NCBI RefSeq assembly: GCF_020622345.1
Contig: NZ_JACNMO010000001.1
Location: 1-64,000 of the forward strand
DNA from: Roseobacter weihaiensis
Lineage (GTDB): Bacteria; Pseudomonadota; Alphaproteobacteria; Rhodobacterales; Rhodobacteraceae
Reading direction: 5' to 3'
DNA length: 64,000 nucleotides
Shown here: in pieces, positions 1 to 7,640 of the stretch
Position numbering within the stretch: position 1 is the first letter of the stretch
Layout: each line of letters starts with the position of its first letter
The notes under the pieces: generated by a model
Database searches by the model: none
Seen by the model: the letters and a program-made list of their open reading frames with translations, nothing else
Told to the model about the DNA's origin: nothing
Translations under genes and position numbers: made by a program

Positions 1-259
1 GGGCTTACGCGGCCCCACTGGGGCCACGGTCCCATTCCAACTCACTGAAGGCTTCTCTTCATCATCTGTCTCCTCAGTTGGAGAACAGACTAACCCTAAA
101 TCGAGGACTTTTCAGGGGAGCACGTCAATCTCTGTCATGTGAAGTCAGACGATGTGTTTAGAACTTTTGCAAGCGAAGGCGCAACAGCAACTTTGGTAGG
201 GTTTCTCAAGCACAAGTATGATCCTGTCCGCGTTAGCGCTAGTGAAGAAGATGTTTGAG
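1..259. other. Unassigned left edge of accessory island
   Basis: I see no convincing gene here. Frame 2 is open from the window edge to about position 140 but has no recognisable motif, so it could be the tail of a gene cut by the window. Two short inverted repeats are visible: GGCCCC/GGGGCC at 11-25 with a 3-base loop, and an imperfect CTGT..TCC/GGA..ACAG around 66-88. The stretch may be the end of an insertion sequence, but I cannot name one. The base composition is less GC-rich than the core genes further right. Confidence 0.3.
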
Positions 260-781
260 TCAAATCTTCGCTGGCCTTCCAACATGAACGCCCCTAGCTC
301 TTGCTGCTGCCATACCAGCCTTAGTTCGTTCAGATATGAGGCTGCGTTCATATTCTGCAAAAACGGCCAGCTGACCGAAGATCATCCTTCCTACCGCCGT
401 CGAAGTGTCAATACCTTGGGTGATTGCGTGAAAGTGGACATTCCTGTCGCGCAAATCGTTCAAAATTTGCAAAAGGTGGATGGTAGACCGCCCCAATCTA
501 TCCAGTTTCCAAACCGTTAATGTATCGCCAGCTTTGAGCTTCCCCATCATCTGATCTAAGGCAGGACGCGCGGTGTTGGTACCTGAAACGCCATGATCGC
601 GGTAGATCGCCACGCACCCCTCGGCTTTCAACGCATCGATCCGCAAAGCCTCCGATTGATCGGCGTCAGAGACACGAACATACCCAATTTTTTTTCTTTT
701 GATGCGCCTGTATTCATATCCAAAGTGTGCGCAGATTTTTCTCCTAAACAAGCAGCAATCATAGCCGTTTTCCTCTTCCAT
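260..781 (-). pseudogene. Small serine recombinase (resolvase/invertase), probably decayed
   Basis: Encodes a resolvase/invertase-type catalytic domain: GYVRVS with the nucleophilic serine, DHGVSGTNTARPALD, the KLDRLGRS arginine motif, and the E-helix region ending GVHVGRPAKI. Members of this family normally continue after GRP with about 45 residues of helix-turn-helix DNA-binding domain; here a stop follows at once, so the DNA-binding part is missing or out of frame. The N-terminus also looks wrong: the in-frame start at 781 gives about 30 atypical residues. A better start, MNTGASKEKK, begins at 717 in the neighbouring frame and joins the catalytic frame only by a -1 shift at an A8 run (plus-strand T run 688-695). 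Both ends suggest a relic, unless the A8 run is a sequencing error or a real slippage site. The catalytic domain family is certain. Confidence 0.75.
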
Positions 782-966
782 AGAGGGGTCCCTTTGGAAG
801 TCGCGGATAGGCTTGTTTCTATAGGTCGAACTCTGCTCAAAAAGTTGTGGAAAAACAACCGTCGCGGACTCCGATGGGGTGAGTGTGGTACGTCTATCAA
901 AAGGGACCCTTTTCCCAATGGAGTGCCTGTGGATTCGTATCGCTCACCAGTTGAAAGGGCGCATCC

Positions 967-1782
967 ATGAACTTCATCCTGAATAAAACCGCAGCTAGTC
1001 TTTGCGCGGCGATTTCCTTTGCCAGCTCGGTCTTGGCACAAGATCTGCCGACACCTACGATTGATGCCGAAACGCGAGGGTTTTCCATTGGCATGACCTC
1101 CGACCAAGTGTTGGAGCAAATTCAATCCGAGTTCCCAAATTCTAGGCCGCGCATCACCAACACCCGCCGTCAAAACTCAAGACAAGAATTCATCTACTCA
1201 ATCCAAGTCATCGCGGACGGCGAAAAGCTCTGGTTCTATTTTACGGGTCACTTTTCAGGCAATCGCCTCTTCTCGCTAAAACGCGAAGCGAAGTTCAAAG
1301 CTGGGAATCGCCCCTCGGCGTTCGATACACGTCAACAGTTACTCGCAAAATATGGACTACCGACCCAAGCAGGCGGTCACACTCTGTTTTACAAGTACGA
1401 TGCGAATGACGTTGTCCTGCTCGGCACGGATGATGAAATACGATCACTGATTAATGTAGACAAATGGGAGTAGTATGGATTTTCTGCATTGGCCAAAGCG
1501 AAAGGCTTAGATTCAACGGCGAGCCTTGAGTTATCTCGGTGCAGCAACACCATAGAGTTCATTCAAAACGGACGTTCATATACGCCGCTCAATCCAAAAC
1601 TGCCCTTTTCAGAAATGTGTACGGGCGCGATGACCATCGAAACGCCCGCCGTTGACGGGTTGCTTGCTGCGTTGGAGGTCAACATCGGTGATTACCGCTT
1701 TGTTGTGGAATCTGCGCTCATTGATCAGGCATCAGATACGAAACCAACGCAGCAACCCAGCGACGATAAAGCAAAGCTTTAG
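967..1782 (+). pseudogene. Secreted protein of unknown function, interrupted by one in-frame amber codon
   Basis: I do not recognise the family. The first 168 codons (967-1473) start at an ATG with GAAAGGG 8-14 bases upstream and encode a typical Sec signal peptide ending near SSVLAQ, then a mixed alpha/beta domain of about 145 residues. A TAG at 1471-1473 ends it. The same reading frame continues directly (tat gga ttt tct gca) and stays open to TAG at 1780-1782, adding about 100 residues. A separate downstream gene would have to use a TTG start at 1489 with no good ribosome site. The simplest reading is one ~270-residue periplasmic protein broken by a single nonsense mutation; the truncated first part might still be secreted. 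It has island-like composition. Confidence 0.55.
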
Positions 1783-1794
1783 GAAAATCGGAAC

Positions 1795-1826
1795 GCCAAG
1801 ACCCCCAGCTTTCCGGCTGTCTTGGC
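1795..1826. terminator. Terminator-like hairpin between convergent island genes
   Basis: Perfect 8-bp arms GCCAAGAC (1795-1802) and GTCTTGGC (1819-1826) with a further AGC/GCT pairing inside. It sits just past the broken secreted-protein gene and downstream of the small minus-strand gene ending at 1874. There is no strong T-run on either side, so termination activity is uncertain. Confidence 0.45.
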
Positions 1827-1873
1827 ACTCTACCTTCGTCGCAAGATTGCTCACAATCACGCGGCACGGTAAA

Positions 1874-2083
1874 TCAGAGTGTCGCCCGCGATTTCGGTTT
1901 GGCCCGGATAGCTGAGTATTCGCCCCTTTGCAGGTTGCGCCGATAATTGACGGCCAAATTCCAAGGCGGATCGAACGGCGTCTGTAAAAACTGATCGAAC
2001 GGTTCATTTGCCAGTTCCGCCGCCGCAACTAACGCTTTGTAGAGGCTGGCTTTATGCTCCTTGCTCTTGGGATCGAACGACAT
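1874..2083 (-). CDS. Small hypothetical protein (69 aa)
   Basis: I do not recognise this protein. The ATG at 2083 is preceded by AGGAAG about 10 bases upstream and gives MSFDPKSKEH... rich in Ala, Lys and Arg, with a basic C-terminus and no membrane segment or signal peptide. A longer in-frame start at 2134 would overlap the parD control region and looks less likely. It is divergent from parD with only 64 bases between the starts, so the two promoters must overlap the palindromes found there. It could be an accessory island gene sharing control with the toxin-antitoxin operon. The coding call rests only on the ribosome site, open frame and position. Confidence 0.4.
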   Translation of the reverse strand: MSFDPKSKEHKASLYKALVAAAELANEPFDQFLQTPFDPPWNLAVNYRRNLQRGEYSAIRAKPKSRATL

Positions 2084-2094
2084 CAGGATTATCT

Positions 2095-2138
2095 TCCTAT
2101 GGCAATATTTGTCATTTTGTGACATACTATCCATAGGA
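2095..2138. promoter_or_regulatory. Nested inverted repeats, likely ParD/ParDE operator
   Basis: An outer perfect inverted repeat TCCTATGG (2095-2102) / CCATAGGA (2131-2138) encloses an inner one TGTCA (2110-2114) / TGACA (2120-2124). The right outer arm overlaps the GGAGG ribosome site of parD. ParD-type antitoxins bind palindromes in their own promoters, so autoregulation is the natural reading. The divergent small gene ending at 1874 would be affected too. Confidence 0.55.
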
Positions 2139-2147
2139 GGACCAGAT

Positions 2148-2399
2148 ATGGCCAGTATGAATATTTCCCTCCCCAGCCCAATGCGGGATTGGGTGGAGCA
2201 ACAGATGAAGTCCGGGCGTTACGACAACGCTAGCGAATATATGCGTGACCTCATTCGTCACGATCAGGATCGCGCCTCCAAAATAGCCGCGATGCAACGC
2301 TTGGTGGATGAAGCCATGACAAGTGAAGACAGCGACAAATCCCTCTCTGAAATCCGCGCAATTGCCCGACAACAGGCAGGACTTGCTGCCTCGGAATGA
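2148..2399 (+). CDS. parD: ParD-family antitoxin
   Basis: An 83-residue type II antitoxin of the CopG/Arc (ribbon-helix-helix) ParD family. The N-terminus MASMNISLPSPMRDWVEQQM is the DNA-binding beta-strand plus first helix; SGRYDNASEYMRDLIRHDQ is the diagnostic ParD signature. The C-terminal tail is the toxin-wrapping segment. The start at 2148 is fixed by a GGAGG at 2136-2140. It overlaps parE by 4 bases (ATGA at 2396-2399), so the pair is translationally coupled. It neutralises ParE and should repress the operon through the inverted repeats upstream. Such pairs stabilise islands and plasmids, matching the recombinase next door. Confidence 0.9.
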   Translation: MASMNISLPSPMRDWVEQQMKSGRYDNASEYMRDLIRHDQDRASKIAAMQRLVDEAMTSEDSDKSLSEIRAIARQQAGLAASE

Positions 2400-2692
2400 A
2401 CTATCGGCTCTCCTCAAAGGCAGAAGCCGATCTGATCCAAATCTACATTGATGGCGTTGCTGACTTCGGTGTCGTGCAAGCCGAGGCGTATCAGGACAAA
2501 ATTGATCAAACGATTGGTTTGATCGGGGACAACCCCGAGATGGCGCGCTTGCGGGACGAGATCAGCCCGCCCGTGCGCATCCACCCGGTGCATGCACATG
2601 TCATCATCTACCTTGTTGACGACAATCGTATGGTGCGCATTTTGCGGGTGCGTCACAGCCGTGAGAACTGGCCTGAGAACCCCATCGGATAA
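2396..2692 (+). CDS. parE: ParE-family toxin
   Basis: A 98-residue RelE/ParE-superfamily toxin. The N-terminus MNYRLSSKAEADLIQIYIDG and the ...VRIHPVHAHVIIYLVDDNRMVRILRVRHSRENW stretch match the ParE fold, including the conserved C-terminal R-I-L-R-V-R-H-x-R strand. ParE toxins act in the cytoplasm, classically by poisoning DNA gyrase, although this was not shown for every member. The gene appears full length and intact. The start overlaps the parD stop, which ensures antitoxin is made first. Likely role: post-segregational maintenance of the island. Confidence 0.9.
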   Translation: MNYRLSSKAEADLIQIYIDGVADFGVVQAEAYQDKIDQTIGLIGDNPEMARLRDEISPPVRIHPVHAHVIIYLVDDNRMVRILRVRHSRENWPENPIG

Positions 2693-2832
2693 CGGGTTTA
2701 GCTGCTTCAATCACCCGATTACACCCTCATTACACCTGAGACTACCTCTGGCTTGCCACGGTATGGTCACATCTAAGCGCATAGGATAATTGGATAATTT
2801 TTCTTGCGTGATGCAAGATGATGTGGTTTTAT

Positions 2833-2847
2833 GTTCTATATTTGTTC
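2833..2847 (+). promoter_or_regulatory. SOS box (LexA site), alphaproteobacterial type
   Basis: GTTC-TATATTT-GTTC is an exact GTTC-N7-GTTC direct repeat, the LexA-binding form described for Rhodobacter and other Alphaproteobacteria. It lies 74 bases before the start of the 98-aa gene that is coupled to the large recombinase, and the TATATT inside the spacer could serve as a -10 element. The inference is that DNA damage derepresses the recombinase operon. I saw no other gene between the box and 2921. Confidence 0.65.
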
Positions 2848-2920
2848 TCACTCCATCCTATGGACAGACCATAGCGGAACGAACCCATCACCAAACATTT
2901 GAAGAAAGGAAACCACGGCC

Positions 2921-3217
2921 ATGCCCCGTCCGCAGCCTCATTTTGACTCCTCAAACACACGTCCCAGTCTCAGCATCGACTGGGAAGTCTATGCCGCCCT
3001 GTTAGAAGAAAGCGATATGACCATGGCGCAGCAAAAGGAGCTAATCGAAACCCTGTGGTCAATTGTCGTGATGTTTGTCGATCTTGGCTTTGATGTGAAC
3101 CCCGTTGGTCAAATCTGTGGAGAAGATGAGCTTCTGGATGATGAGACACTAACGGATGTTGTAGATTTGATGAACGAACACTTGGGTATGCCCCACAACC
3201 ATGAGGAGGACGCATGA
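2921..3217 (+). CDS. Acidic small protein coupled to the recombinase (98 aa)
   Basis: No family recognised. The protein is strongly acidic at its C-terminal half (GEDELLDDETLTDVVDLMNE) with one hydrophobic helix-like stretch (LWSIVVMFVDLGFDV), and has no signal peptide. AAGGA lies upstream of the ATG. Its stop overlaps the recombinase start by ATGA (3214-3217), so the two are translated together and should be stoichiometrically linked. The region QQKELIETLWSIVV could form an amphipathic helix. Position and coupling suggest a helper of the recombinase, for example a directionality or accessory factor, but that is inference only; its acidity argues against direct DNA binding. Confidence 0.7.
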   Translation: MPRPQPHFDSSNTRPSLSIDWEVYAALLEESDMTMAQQKELIETLWSIVVMFVDLGFDVNPVGQICGEDELLDDETLTDVVDLMNEHLGMPHNHEEDA

Positions 3218-4842
3218 CAGCAGCAATACACCACGACTCACCAAGCAAGGCGGTCATCTACACCCGCGTCTCCGGTGCCAAACAGGTGCGCGAAGGTGAT
3301 GGTCTGGCCTCACAGGAAAATCGCTGCCGGGAATATGCCACTTACAAAGACTATGATGTGGTTGAAGTCTTCAGCGACGATATGTCGGGCAAGTTTGAAC
3401 GCCGTCCTGCCATGGACCGTATGCTGGCCTTTCTGCGTCTCAATAAGAAGAAGAATGTTGTTGTCATCATTGATGACATCAGCCGATTTGCCCGCAATGT
3501 GCAGGCTCATATCAAGCTGCGGGAGACCTTGGCGGATGCAGGCGGCATCTTGGAAAGCCCGTCGATTGAGTTTGGCGAAGACAGCGACTCTCGTCTTGTC
3601 GAACACATGCTGGCCTCGGTGGCGCAGCACCAGCGGGAAAAGAACGCGGAGCAAACATCCAACCGGATGAAAGGCCGGATGATGAACGGCTATTCCGTCT
3701 TCGCGGCCCCCGTAGGCTATAAATACAAAAAGACCGGCCCGCATGGGAAACTGCTCACACCGGATGAACCGATTGCCTCCATCGTAAAAGAAGCGATGGA
3801 AGGCTTCGCCTCGGGTCGGTTCACCTCACAAGCCGAAGTGAAACGCTTTCTTGAAGCGCAGCCGGATTATCCCAAGGACCTGCCGGGTAGCCAGATCAGA
3901 CAACAGCGCGTCAGCGATATGCTGGGGCGCGTTCTCTATGCGGGTTACATCGAACACGGACCATGGGGCATTTCCCGGCGCAAAGGTCACCACACTCCCC
4001 TCATCTCGCTAGAAACCTTCACCAAGATTCAGGACCGCAAAACTTCTAAGGCGGTTGCGCCGATGCGCAAGGACCTGAATGAAGACTTCCCGTTGCGTGG
4101 CGCGATCACCTGCGCCTGCTGCGACCAACCAATGACCTCCTGTTGGTCCAAGAGTGCCACGGGCAAACGCTATCCTTACTTTTGGTGCCAGACCCGCGAT
4201 TGCTCAGAGTATCGCAAAAACATCCGCGCCGAGAAAGTTGACGCCGCCTTCGAAGACATCCTGAAAGGCATGATACCCACGAAAGGCCTGCTCTCCATCG
4301 TCAAAGCTATGCTCAAGGCCGCATGGGATCAACGGCTGGATCAGGCGAGCACCGCCAAGCAGACGTTTAAGCGCGACATCGCGAAACTGGACAAACAACA
4401 GGATGCCCTGCTGGAACGATTGGTCGAAACCTCGACCGCAAAGGCCATCGCCGCCTTTGAAACCAAGATCGCCAAGCTGGAAGACGAGAAGCTCATCCTG
4501 ACGGAAAAAATGGGCCAAAACACCAAACCGCGCCTGACCTTGGAGGGAATTTTCGAACTTTTGACGACATTCCTGTCAAGTCCTTGGAATATCTACGAGA
4601 AAGGCAACCTAATGGTGAAGAAAACAGTGCTCAAAACGGTCTTCGTCGCACCATTGGCATACGACCGGAAAGAGGGCTTTCGAACTCCACAAACCTCTAT
4701 AGTATTTAGGTTTTTGGAGAACATCACATCGAAATGTGAAATGGTGCGGATGAGAAGACTCGAACTTCCACGGGTTTTACCCCACAGCGACCTCAACGCT
4801 GCGCGTCTACCATTCCGCCACATCCGCACACTTGAATGGTGA
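3214..4842 (+). CDS. Large serine recombinase (site-specific integrase)
   Basis: A 542-residue large serine recombinase that should catalyse integration and excision of the island. Order: catalytic resolvase domain with YTRVS (nucleophile Ser20), the [13 protein letters not shown] and DDISRFARN motifs; recombinase domain with [22 protein letters not shown] and [11 protein letters not shown]; zinc ribbon with Cys300, Cys302/303, Cys325 and Cys330; coiled coil at about 365-440. ATG follows GAGGAGGA. From residue 510 on, the frame is antisense to tRNA-Leu(GAG), so the last ~33 residues (MRRLEL..., then on to the stop at 4842) are a read-through into the attachment site and not a conserved domain. 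Excision would replace that tail. The upstream SOS box and coupled small gene suggest damage-induced expression. Function class is certain; target site is inferred from position. Confidence 0.93.
   Translation: MTAAIHHDSPSKAVIYTRVSGAKQVREGDGLASQENRCREYATYKDYDVVEVFSDDMSGKFERRPAMDRMLAFLRLNKKKNVVVIIDDISRFARNVQAHIKLRETLADAGGILESPSIEFGEDSDSRLVEHMLASVAQHQREKNAEQTSNRMKGRMMNGYSVFAAPVGYKYKKTGPHGKLLTPDEPIASIVKEAMEGFASGRFTSQAEVKRFLEAQPDYPKDLPGSQIRQQRVSDMLGRVLYAGYIEHGPWGISRRKGHHTPLISLETFTKIQDRKTSKAVAPMRKDLNEDFPLRGAITCACCDQPMTSCWSKSATGKRYPYFWCQTRDCSEYRKNIRAEKVDAAFEDILKGMIPTKGLLSIVKAMLKAAWDQRLDQASTAKQTFKRDIAKLDKQQDALLERLVETSTAKAIAAFETKIAKLEDEKLILTEKMGQNTKPRLTLEGIFELLTTFLSSPWNIYEKGNLMVKKTVLKTVFVAPLAYDRKEGFRTPQTSIVFRFLENITSKCEMVRMRRLELPRVLPHSDLNAARLPFRHIRTLEW
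4724..4739 (-). terminator. Hairpin just past the tRNA-Leu 3' end
   Basis: TCACAT-CGAA-ATGTGA forms a 6-bp stem with a tetraloop 2 bases beyond the tRNA CCA end. It lies inside the recombinase coding frame as well. No T-run follows on the tRNA strand, so it may be a processing or attachment-site structure and not a terminator. Confidence 0.3.
4742..4827 (-). tRNA. tRNA-Leu (anticodon GAG)
   Basis: Read on the minus strand, the gene begins GCGGATG and ends CATCCGC-A-CCA, giving a perfect 7-bp acceptor stem with encoded CCA. The anticodon arm is CAGCG-TTGAGGT-CGCTG, anticodon GAG, reading CUC/CUU leucine codons. A long variable arm (TGGGGTAAAACCCG) is typical of class II leucine tRNAs, and the T arm carries TTCGAGT. 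The 3' end points at the island and the recombinase frame covers it antisense, marking it as the likely integration site. Confidence 0.93.
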
Positions 4843-4966
4843 GCGGTCTTTAGCCTGCCAAAGCCCGCTTGTGAAGAGGTATTTTACATTTCGGCAGAGC
4901 TCTGCGTCGGCCTCAAAAAAACGGATGGGGCTTTGCTCCACTGCCTCCCTGCGGTATGGCTCTGCA

Positions 4967-5671
4967 ATGGTGGAATGGATCATAACTCCCGGGCTTACGG
5001 ACTACCGGCTCGCCGAAAGCTGGATGGAGCGGCGGGCGCAAGCAATCGCGGAACAGCAGGCCGATGAATGTATCTGGTTGCTCGAGCACCCGGCGCTCTA
5101 CACCGCCGGGACCAGTGCCAAATCTGATGATCTGATCGACGCCCAACAATTTCCGGTCTACCAGACCCGGCGGGGAGGGCAGTATACCTACCATGGTCCG
5201 GGTCAGCGGGTGGCCTACACGCTGCTTGATGTCGGCAAACGCGGGCGGGATGTGCGGCAATTCGTAAAGCAGCTGGAGGCCTGGGTCATCGCGACGCTTG
5301 CGGAATTTAATGTTGATGGGGAAATCCGGGACGGTCGTGTTGGCGTCTGGGTCCCACGCCCGGAAAAGCCTCGATCACCGTCAGGTGTGGTCGCCGAAGA
5401 CAAAATAGCCGCGATCGGTATTCGGCTGCGAAAGTGGGTCAGCTTTCACGGGTTGTCCATCAACGTGGGTCCGGATTTGCAGCATTTTTCGGGAATTGTG
5501 CCCTGCGGCATTGCCGATCACGGGGTCACCAGCCTTGTGGACTTGGGGCTACCGGTAGCAATGCCAGATCTTGACAGCGCCTTGCGGAAAACATTTACAC
5601 CGATCTTTGGCGACACCCCCGTCGATACCGCCTGGAAAGATTATTCCGACCCGCAACTCACGCCCCTATGA
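4967..5671 (+). CDS. lipB: Lipoyl(octanoyl) transferase LipB
   Basis: Transfers octanoyl groups from acyl carrier protein to lipoyl domains of 2-oxoacid dehydrogenases and the glycine cleavage system, in the cytoplasm. The family signature [20 protein letters not shown] is present, followed by [17 protein letters not shown] with the catalytic lysine and [15 protein letters not shown] with the catalytic cysteine. The ATG at 4967 ([10 protein letters not shown]) gives 234 residues, the usual length; the frame is open upstream into the tRNA but that extension has no LipB similarity. Its 3' end overlaps the oppositely oriented response-regulator gene by 31 bases. First clear core gene after the island. 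Confidence 0.95.
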   Translation: MVEWIITPGLTDYRLAESWMERRAQAIAEQQADECIWLLEHPALYTAGTSAKSDDLIDAQQFPVYQTRRGGQYTYHGPGQRVAYTLLDVGKRGRDVRQFVKQLEAWVIATLAEFNVDGEIRDGRVGVWVPRPEKPRSPSGVVAEDKIAAIGIRLRKWVSFHGLSINVGPDLQHFSGIVPCGIADHGVTSLVDLGLPVAMPDLDSALRKTFTPIFGDTPVDTAWKDYSDPQLTPL

Positions 5672-6072
5672 GTATTGCGAACGATCCGTTCCAGGTCCGT
5701 GTCGCTCAATGGTTTTGTCTCATAGGCTGCAACATGGGGGTTCTGGTCTGCAATAGCTTTATCTTTGCGGAATGTTGAAGTCGACACCATCACAACCCTC
5801 TGGTGCTGATGCATCTTTTCCGGCAGATGGGCATATTCGGCCAGAAATTCAAAACCATTCATCCGGGGCATGTTGATATCGAGCAGAACGAGTTCGGGTT
5901 GTTCTTCGCCCTCGCGTTCCCTCTCTCGGAAGTAGTCCAAGGCGGCGCGTCCATCGGTTGCAACATCCACACAGCGCGCCAATCCGCGACGGGTAATCTG
6001 GCGCTTGTGCATCAGGTTGGTGACCTTGTCGTCGTCGACCAGCAGTATTCTATTCAGGGCGGGTGCTGTCAT
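5641..6072 (-). CDS. Single-domain CheY-like response regulator
   Basis: A 143-residue receiver domain without an output domain. The acidic pocket VDDD (13-15), phosphoacceptor Asp65 in [11 protein letters not shown], the STS stretch near 98-100 and Lys120 in YETKPLS are all in place, so it should be phosphorylated. Start overlaps the stop of the histidine-kinase gene by 4 bases (6069-6072), so kinase and regulator form one coupled unit. Stand-alone receivers of this subtype usually relay signals by protein contact or phosphotransfer, not DNA binding; target unknown. The 3' end overlaps lipB on the other strand. Confidence 0.9.
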   Translation of the reverse strand: MTAPALNRILLVDDDKVTNLMHKRQITRRGLARCVDVATDGRAALDYFREREREGEEQPELVLLDINMPRMNGFEFLAEYAHLPEKMHQHQRVVMVSTSTFRKDKAIADQNPHVAAYETKPLSDTDLERIVRNTHRGVSCGSE

Positions 6073-7358
6073 TGTCCCGCCTGCAGACCGGCCTGCGGAA
6101 ACCGCAGGGTAAACGTCGCACCGCTGCCTGCTTCGCTTTCCACACTGATCGAGCCTCCGATCCGGCTCATAATCCGTCGAATTGTATAAAGTGCAACGCC
6201 CGCCCCTTCCGGCGTCACGTGAGCGCGCTGAAACAGCGCAAAGACCTTCTCCTCGTCCTGGGCAAGATCAAGTCCGGTGCCGTTGTCGGCGACGGTCAAA
6301 TACGTCATGTCGCTGTCACCATCCGCGCATACCAAGATACGCAAGCGCCTGTCGGGACAGCGGTACTTGATGGCATTTGACAAAACCGCTTGCAGAATAC
6401 TCTCCACCTCCAGCGGCAAAAAATGTACGTGCTCCTGAGAAAACTCAGTTTTGATAACCGCCCGGGCCTCCGCGATCTGATAGTGCAGATTGGTGAGAAC
6501 GCGTTCCATGACAGCCGCCAGATCAACGGGTCGAAACGGTTCGACCGGAAAAGAATTCGCCTGTGCGACACAGACCAGCGCCTCCAGCTTTTCGGAGGCC
6601 TGACGACAGACATCACGCATCCACCGAAGCGTTTCCTCATGCTCAGGCGGCAAGGGGTCGTGCCCCTCGCTCAGCATATGGGTGAGGCTCGACATATTAT
6701 TGATCGGTACTTTCAGGTCATGCGTCGCGATGTAGCCCAGTTGCTCCAACTCTTTGTTGGCATCTCGTAACTCTTTCGTCCGAGCCTCTACCCGCGCCTC
6801 CAGCTCGTTGTTCAGGGTTTCCAGTTCCCGCGTGCGCTGGAGAACACGCGCCTCAAGTTCGGTATTGAGTTTGCGCAGGCGGATTTCAGAAGTTTTCTCT
6901 GCTGTAATGTCCAAGGCAATGCCGATGTGGCGCAAGACGCCACCGTCCGCCGCGCGGCTAAAGACAGTTTCGATGGAGCGCAGCCAGACCTCGCGCCCGT
7001 CCCGCCTTACGGCGCGATACTCCAACACCGCTTGGTCACCGGTGGCAAGCATCTGTAGGGCCGCCACATGATTGGCCAGCCGATCAAAGTCGTCCGGGTG
7101 CACGATTGTCGGCAGCAATTCGTCACCCATTGCCTTGATTTCATCGGGACCGTAACCAAGCAGCTCGGCAATTGACCGGTTGGCGTATTCGTTGCTCATG
7201 GTTTGATGATTGAAAACGTAGATGATGCCCGGCACCAGTGCCGCCATCTTGCTTAGAAACTCCAAGCTCTCCACATCGACGGGAGCGTAGGTCTCTGCCT
7301 GTATGGGAACCTCAACCGGCACCATTTCGATCCTTACCTTGTCAAAGGAAGCTCCCAT
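6069..7358 (-). CDS. PAS-domain sensor histidine kinase
   Basis: A 429-residue soluble kinase with no membrane segment. Order: PAS domain with PAC motif (about 31-155), heptad-rich coiled coil (about 155-207), dimerisation/phosphoacceptor region with H-box His213 (IATHDLKVP), and an ATPase domain with N-box LSNAIKYRCP, G1 VADNGTGLDL and a C-terminal glycine-rich GSGATFTL. This layout resembles bacteriophytochrome-associated HisKA kinases that pair with small receivers. The ligand of the PAS domain cannot be read from sequence. Coupled to the downstream receiver gene. Confidence 0.93.
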   Translation of the reverse strand: MGASFDKVRIEMVPVEVPIQAETYAPVDVESLEFLSKMAALVPGIIYVFNHQTMSNEYANRSIAELLGYGPDEIKAMGDELLPTIVHPDDFDRLANHVAALQMLATGDQAVLEYRAVRRDGREVWLRSIETVFSRAADGGVLRHIGIALDITAEKTSEIRLRKLNTELEARVLQRTRELETLNNELEARVEARTKELRDANKELEQLGYIATHDLKVPINNMSSLTHMLSEGHDPLPPEHEETLRWMRDVCRQASEKLEALVCVAQANSFPVEPFRPVDLAAVMERVLTNLHYQIAEARAVIKTEFSQEHVHFLPLEVESILQAVLSNAIKYRCPDRRLRILVCADGDSDMTYLTVADNGTGLDLAQDEEKVFALFQRAHVTPEGAGVALYTIRRIMSRIGGSISVESEAGSGATFTLRFPQAGLQAGQ

Positions 7359-7442
7359 GCTCAGAACAATCCTCGGAAAACAGTATGAACAACGCAGGTT
7401 AAGTGCCCGTTAAAATGACCGCGCCCGTCCCCGGCGTTGCAA

Positions 7443-7461
7443 AAAATGCCCCGTGCATTTT
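7443..7461 (-). terminator. Orphan terminator-like hairpin between divergent genes
   Basis: AAAATGC-CCCGT-GCATTTT gives a 7-bp stem; on the minus strand it is followed by a run of six T. It lies upstream of the kinase gene and upstream of ctaD, both transcribed away from it, so it ends no annotated gene. It could close a short non-coding RNA or act as an attenuator before the kinase gene. Confidence 0.4.
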
Positions 7462-7640
7462 AAGGATTTAGCCACCAATCTGCGTGATAATCGAAAACAT
7501 AGGGCATGACATGAAATAATTGTGAGGGCTGCGTCATTAGTGTCATTGCCCCGCGCGTCAACAGCCTCTAGAAAAGGAAGGAATCTGCGCATCAGTTCGG
7601 GAACGCTGCTGCGTAAACACAAACATTCAGGAGGCACCGC

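Noticed and set aside
2633-2647. TGGTGCGC.. stretch considered as the second attachment copy of the tRNA end
   Set aside because: Only about 8 bases match the tRNA 3' end and it lies inside parE.
4832-4966. N-terminal extension of LipB
   Set aside because: Frame is open but begins in the tRNA flank and has no LipB similarity; ATG 4967 gives the normal length.
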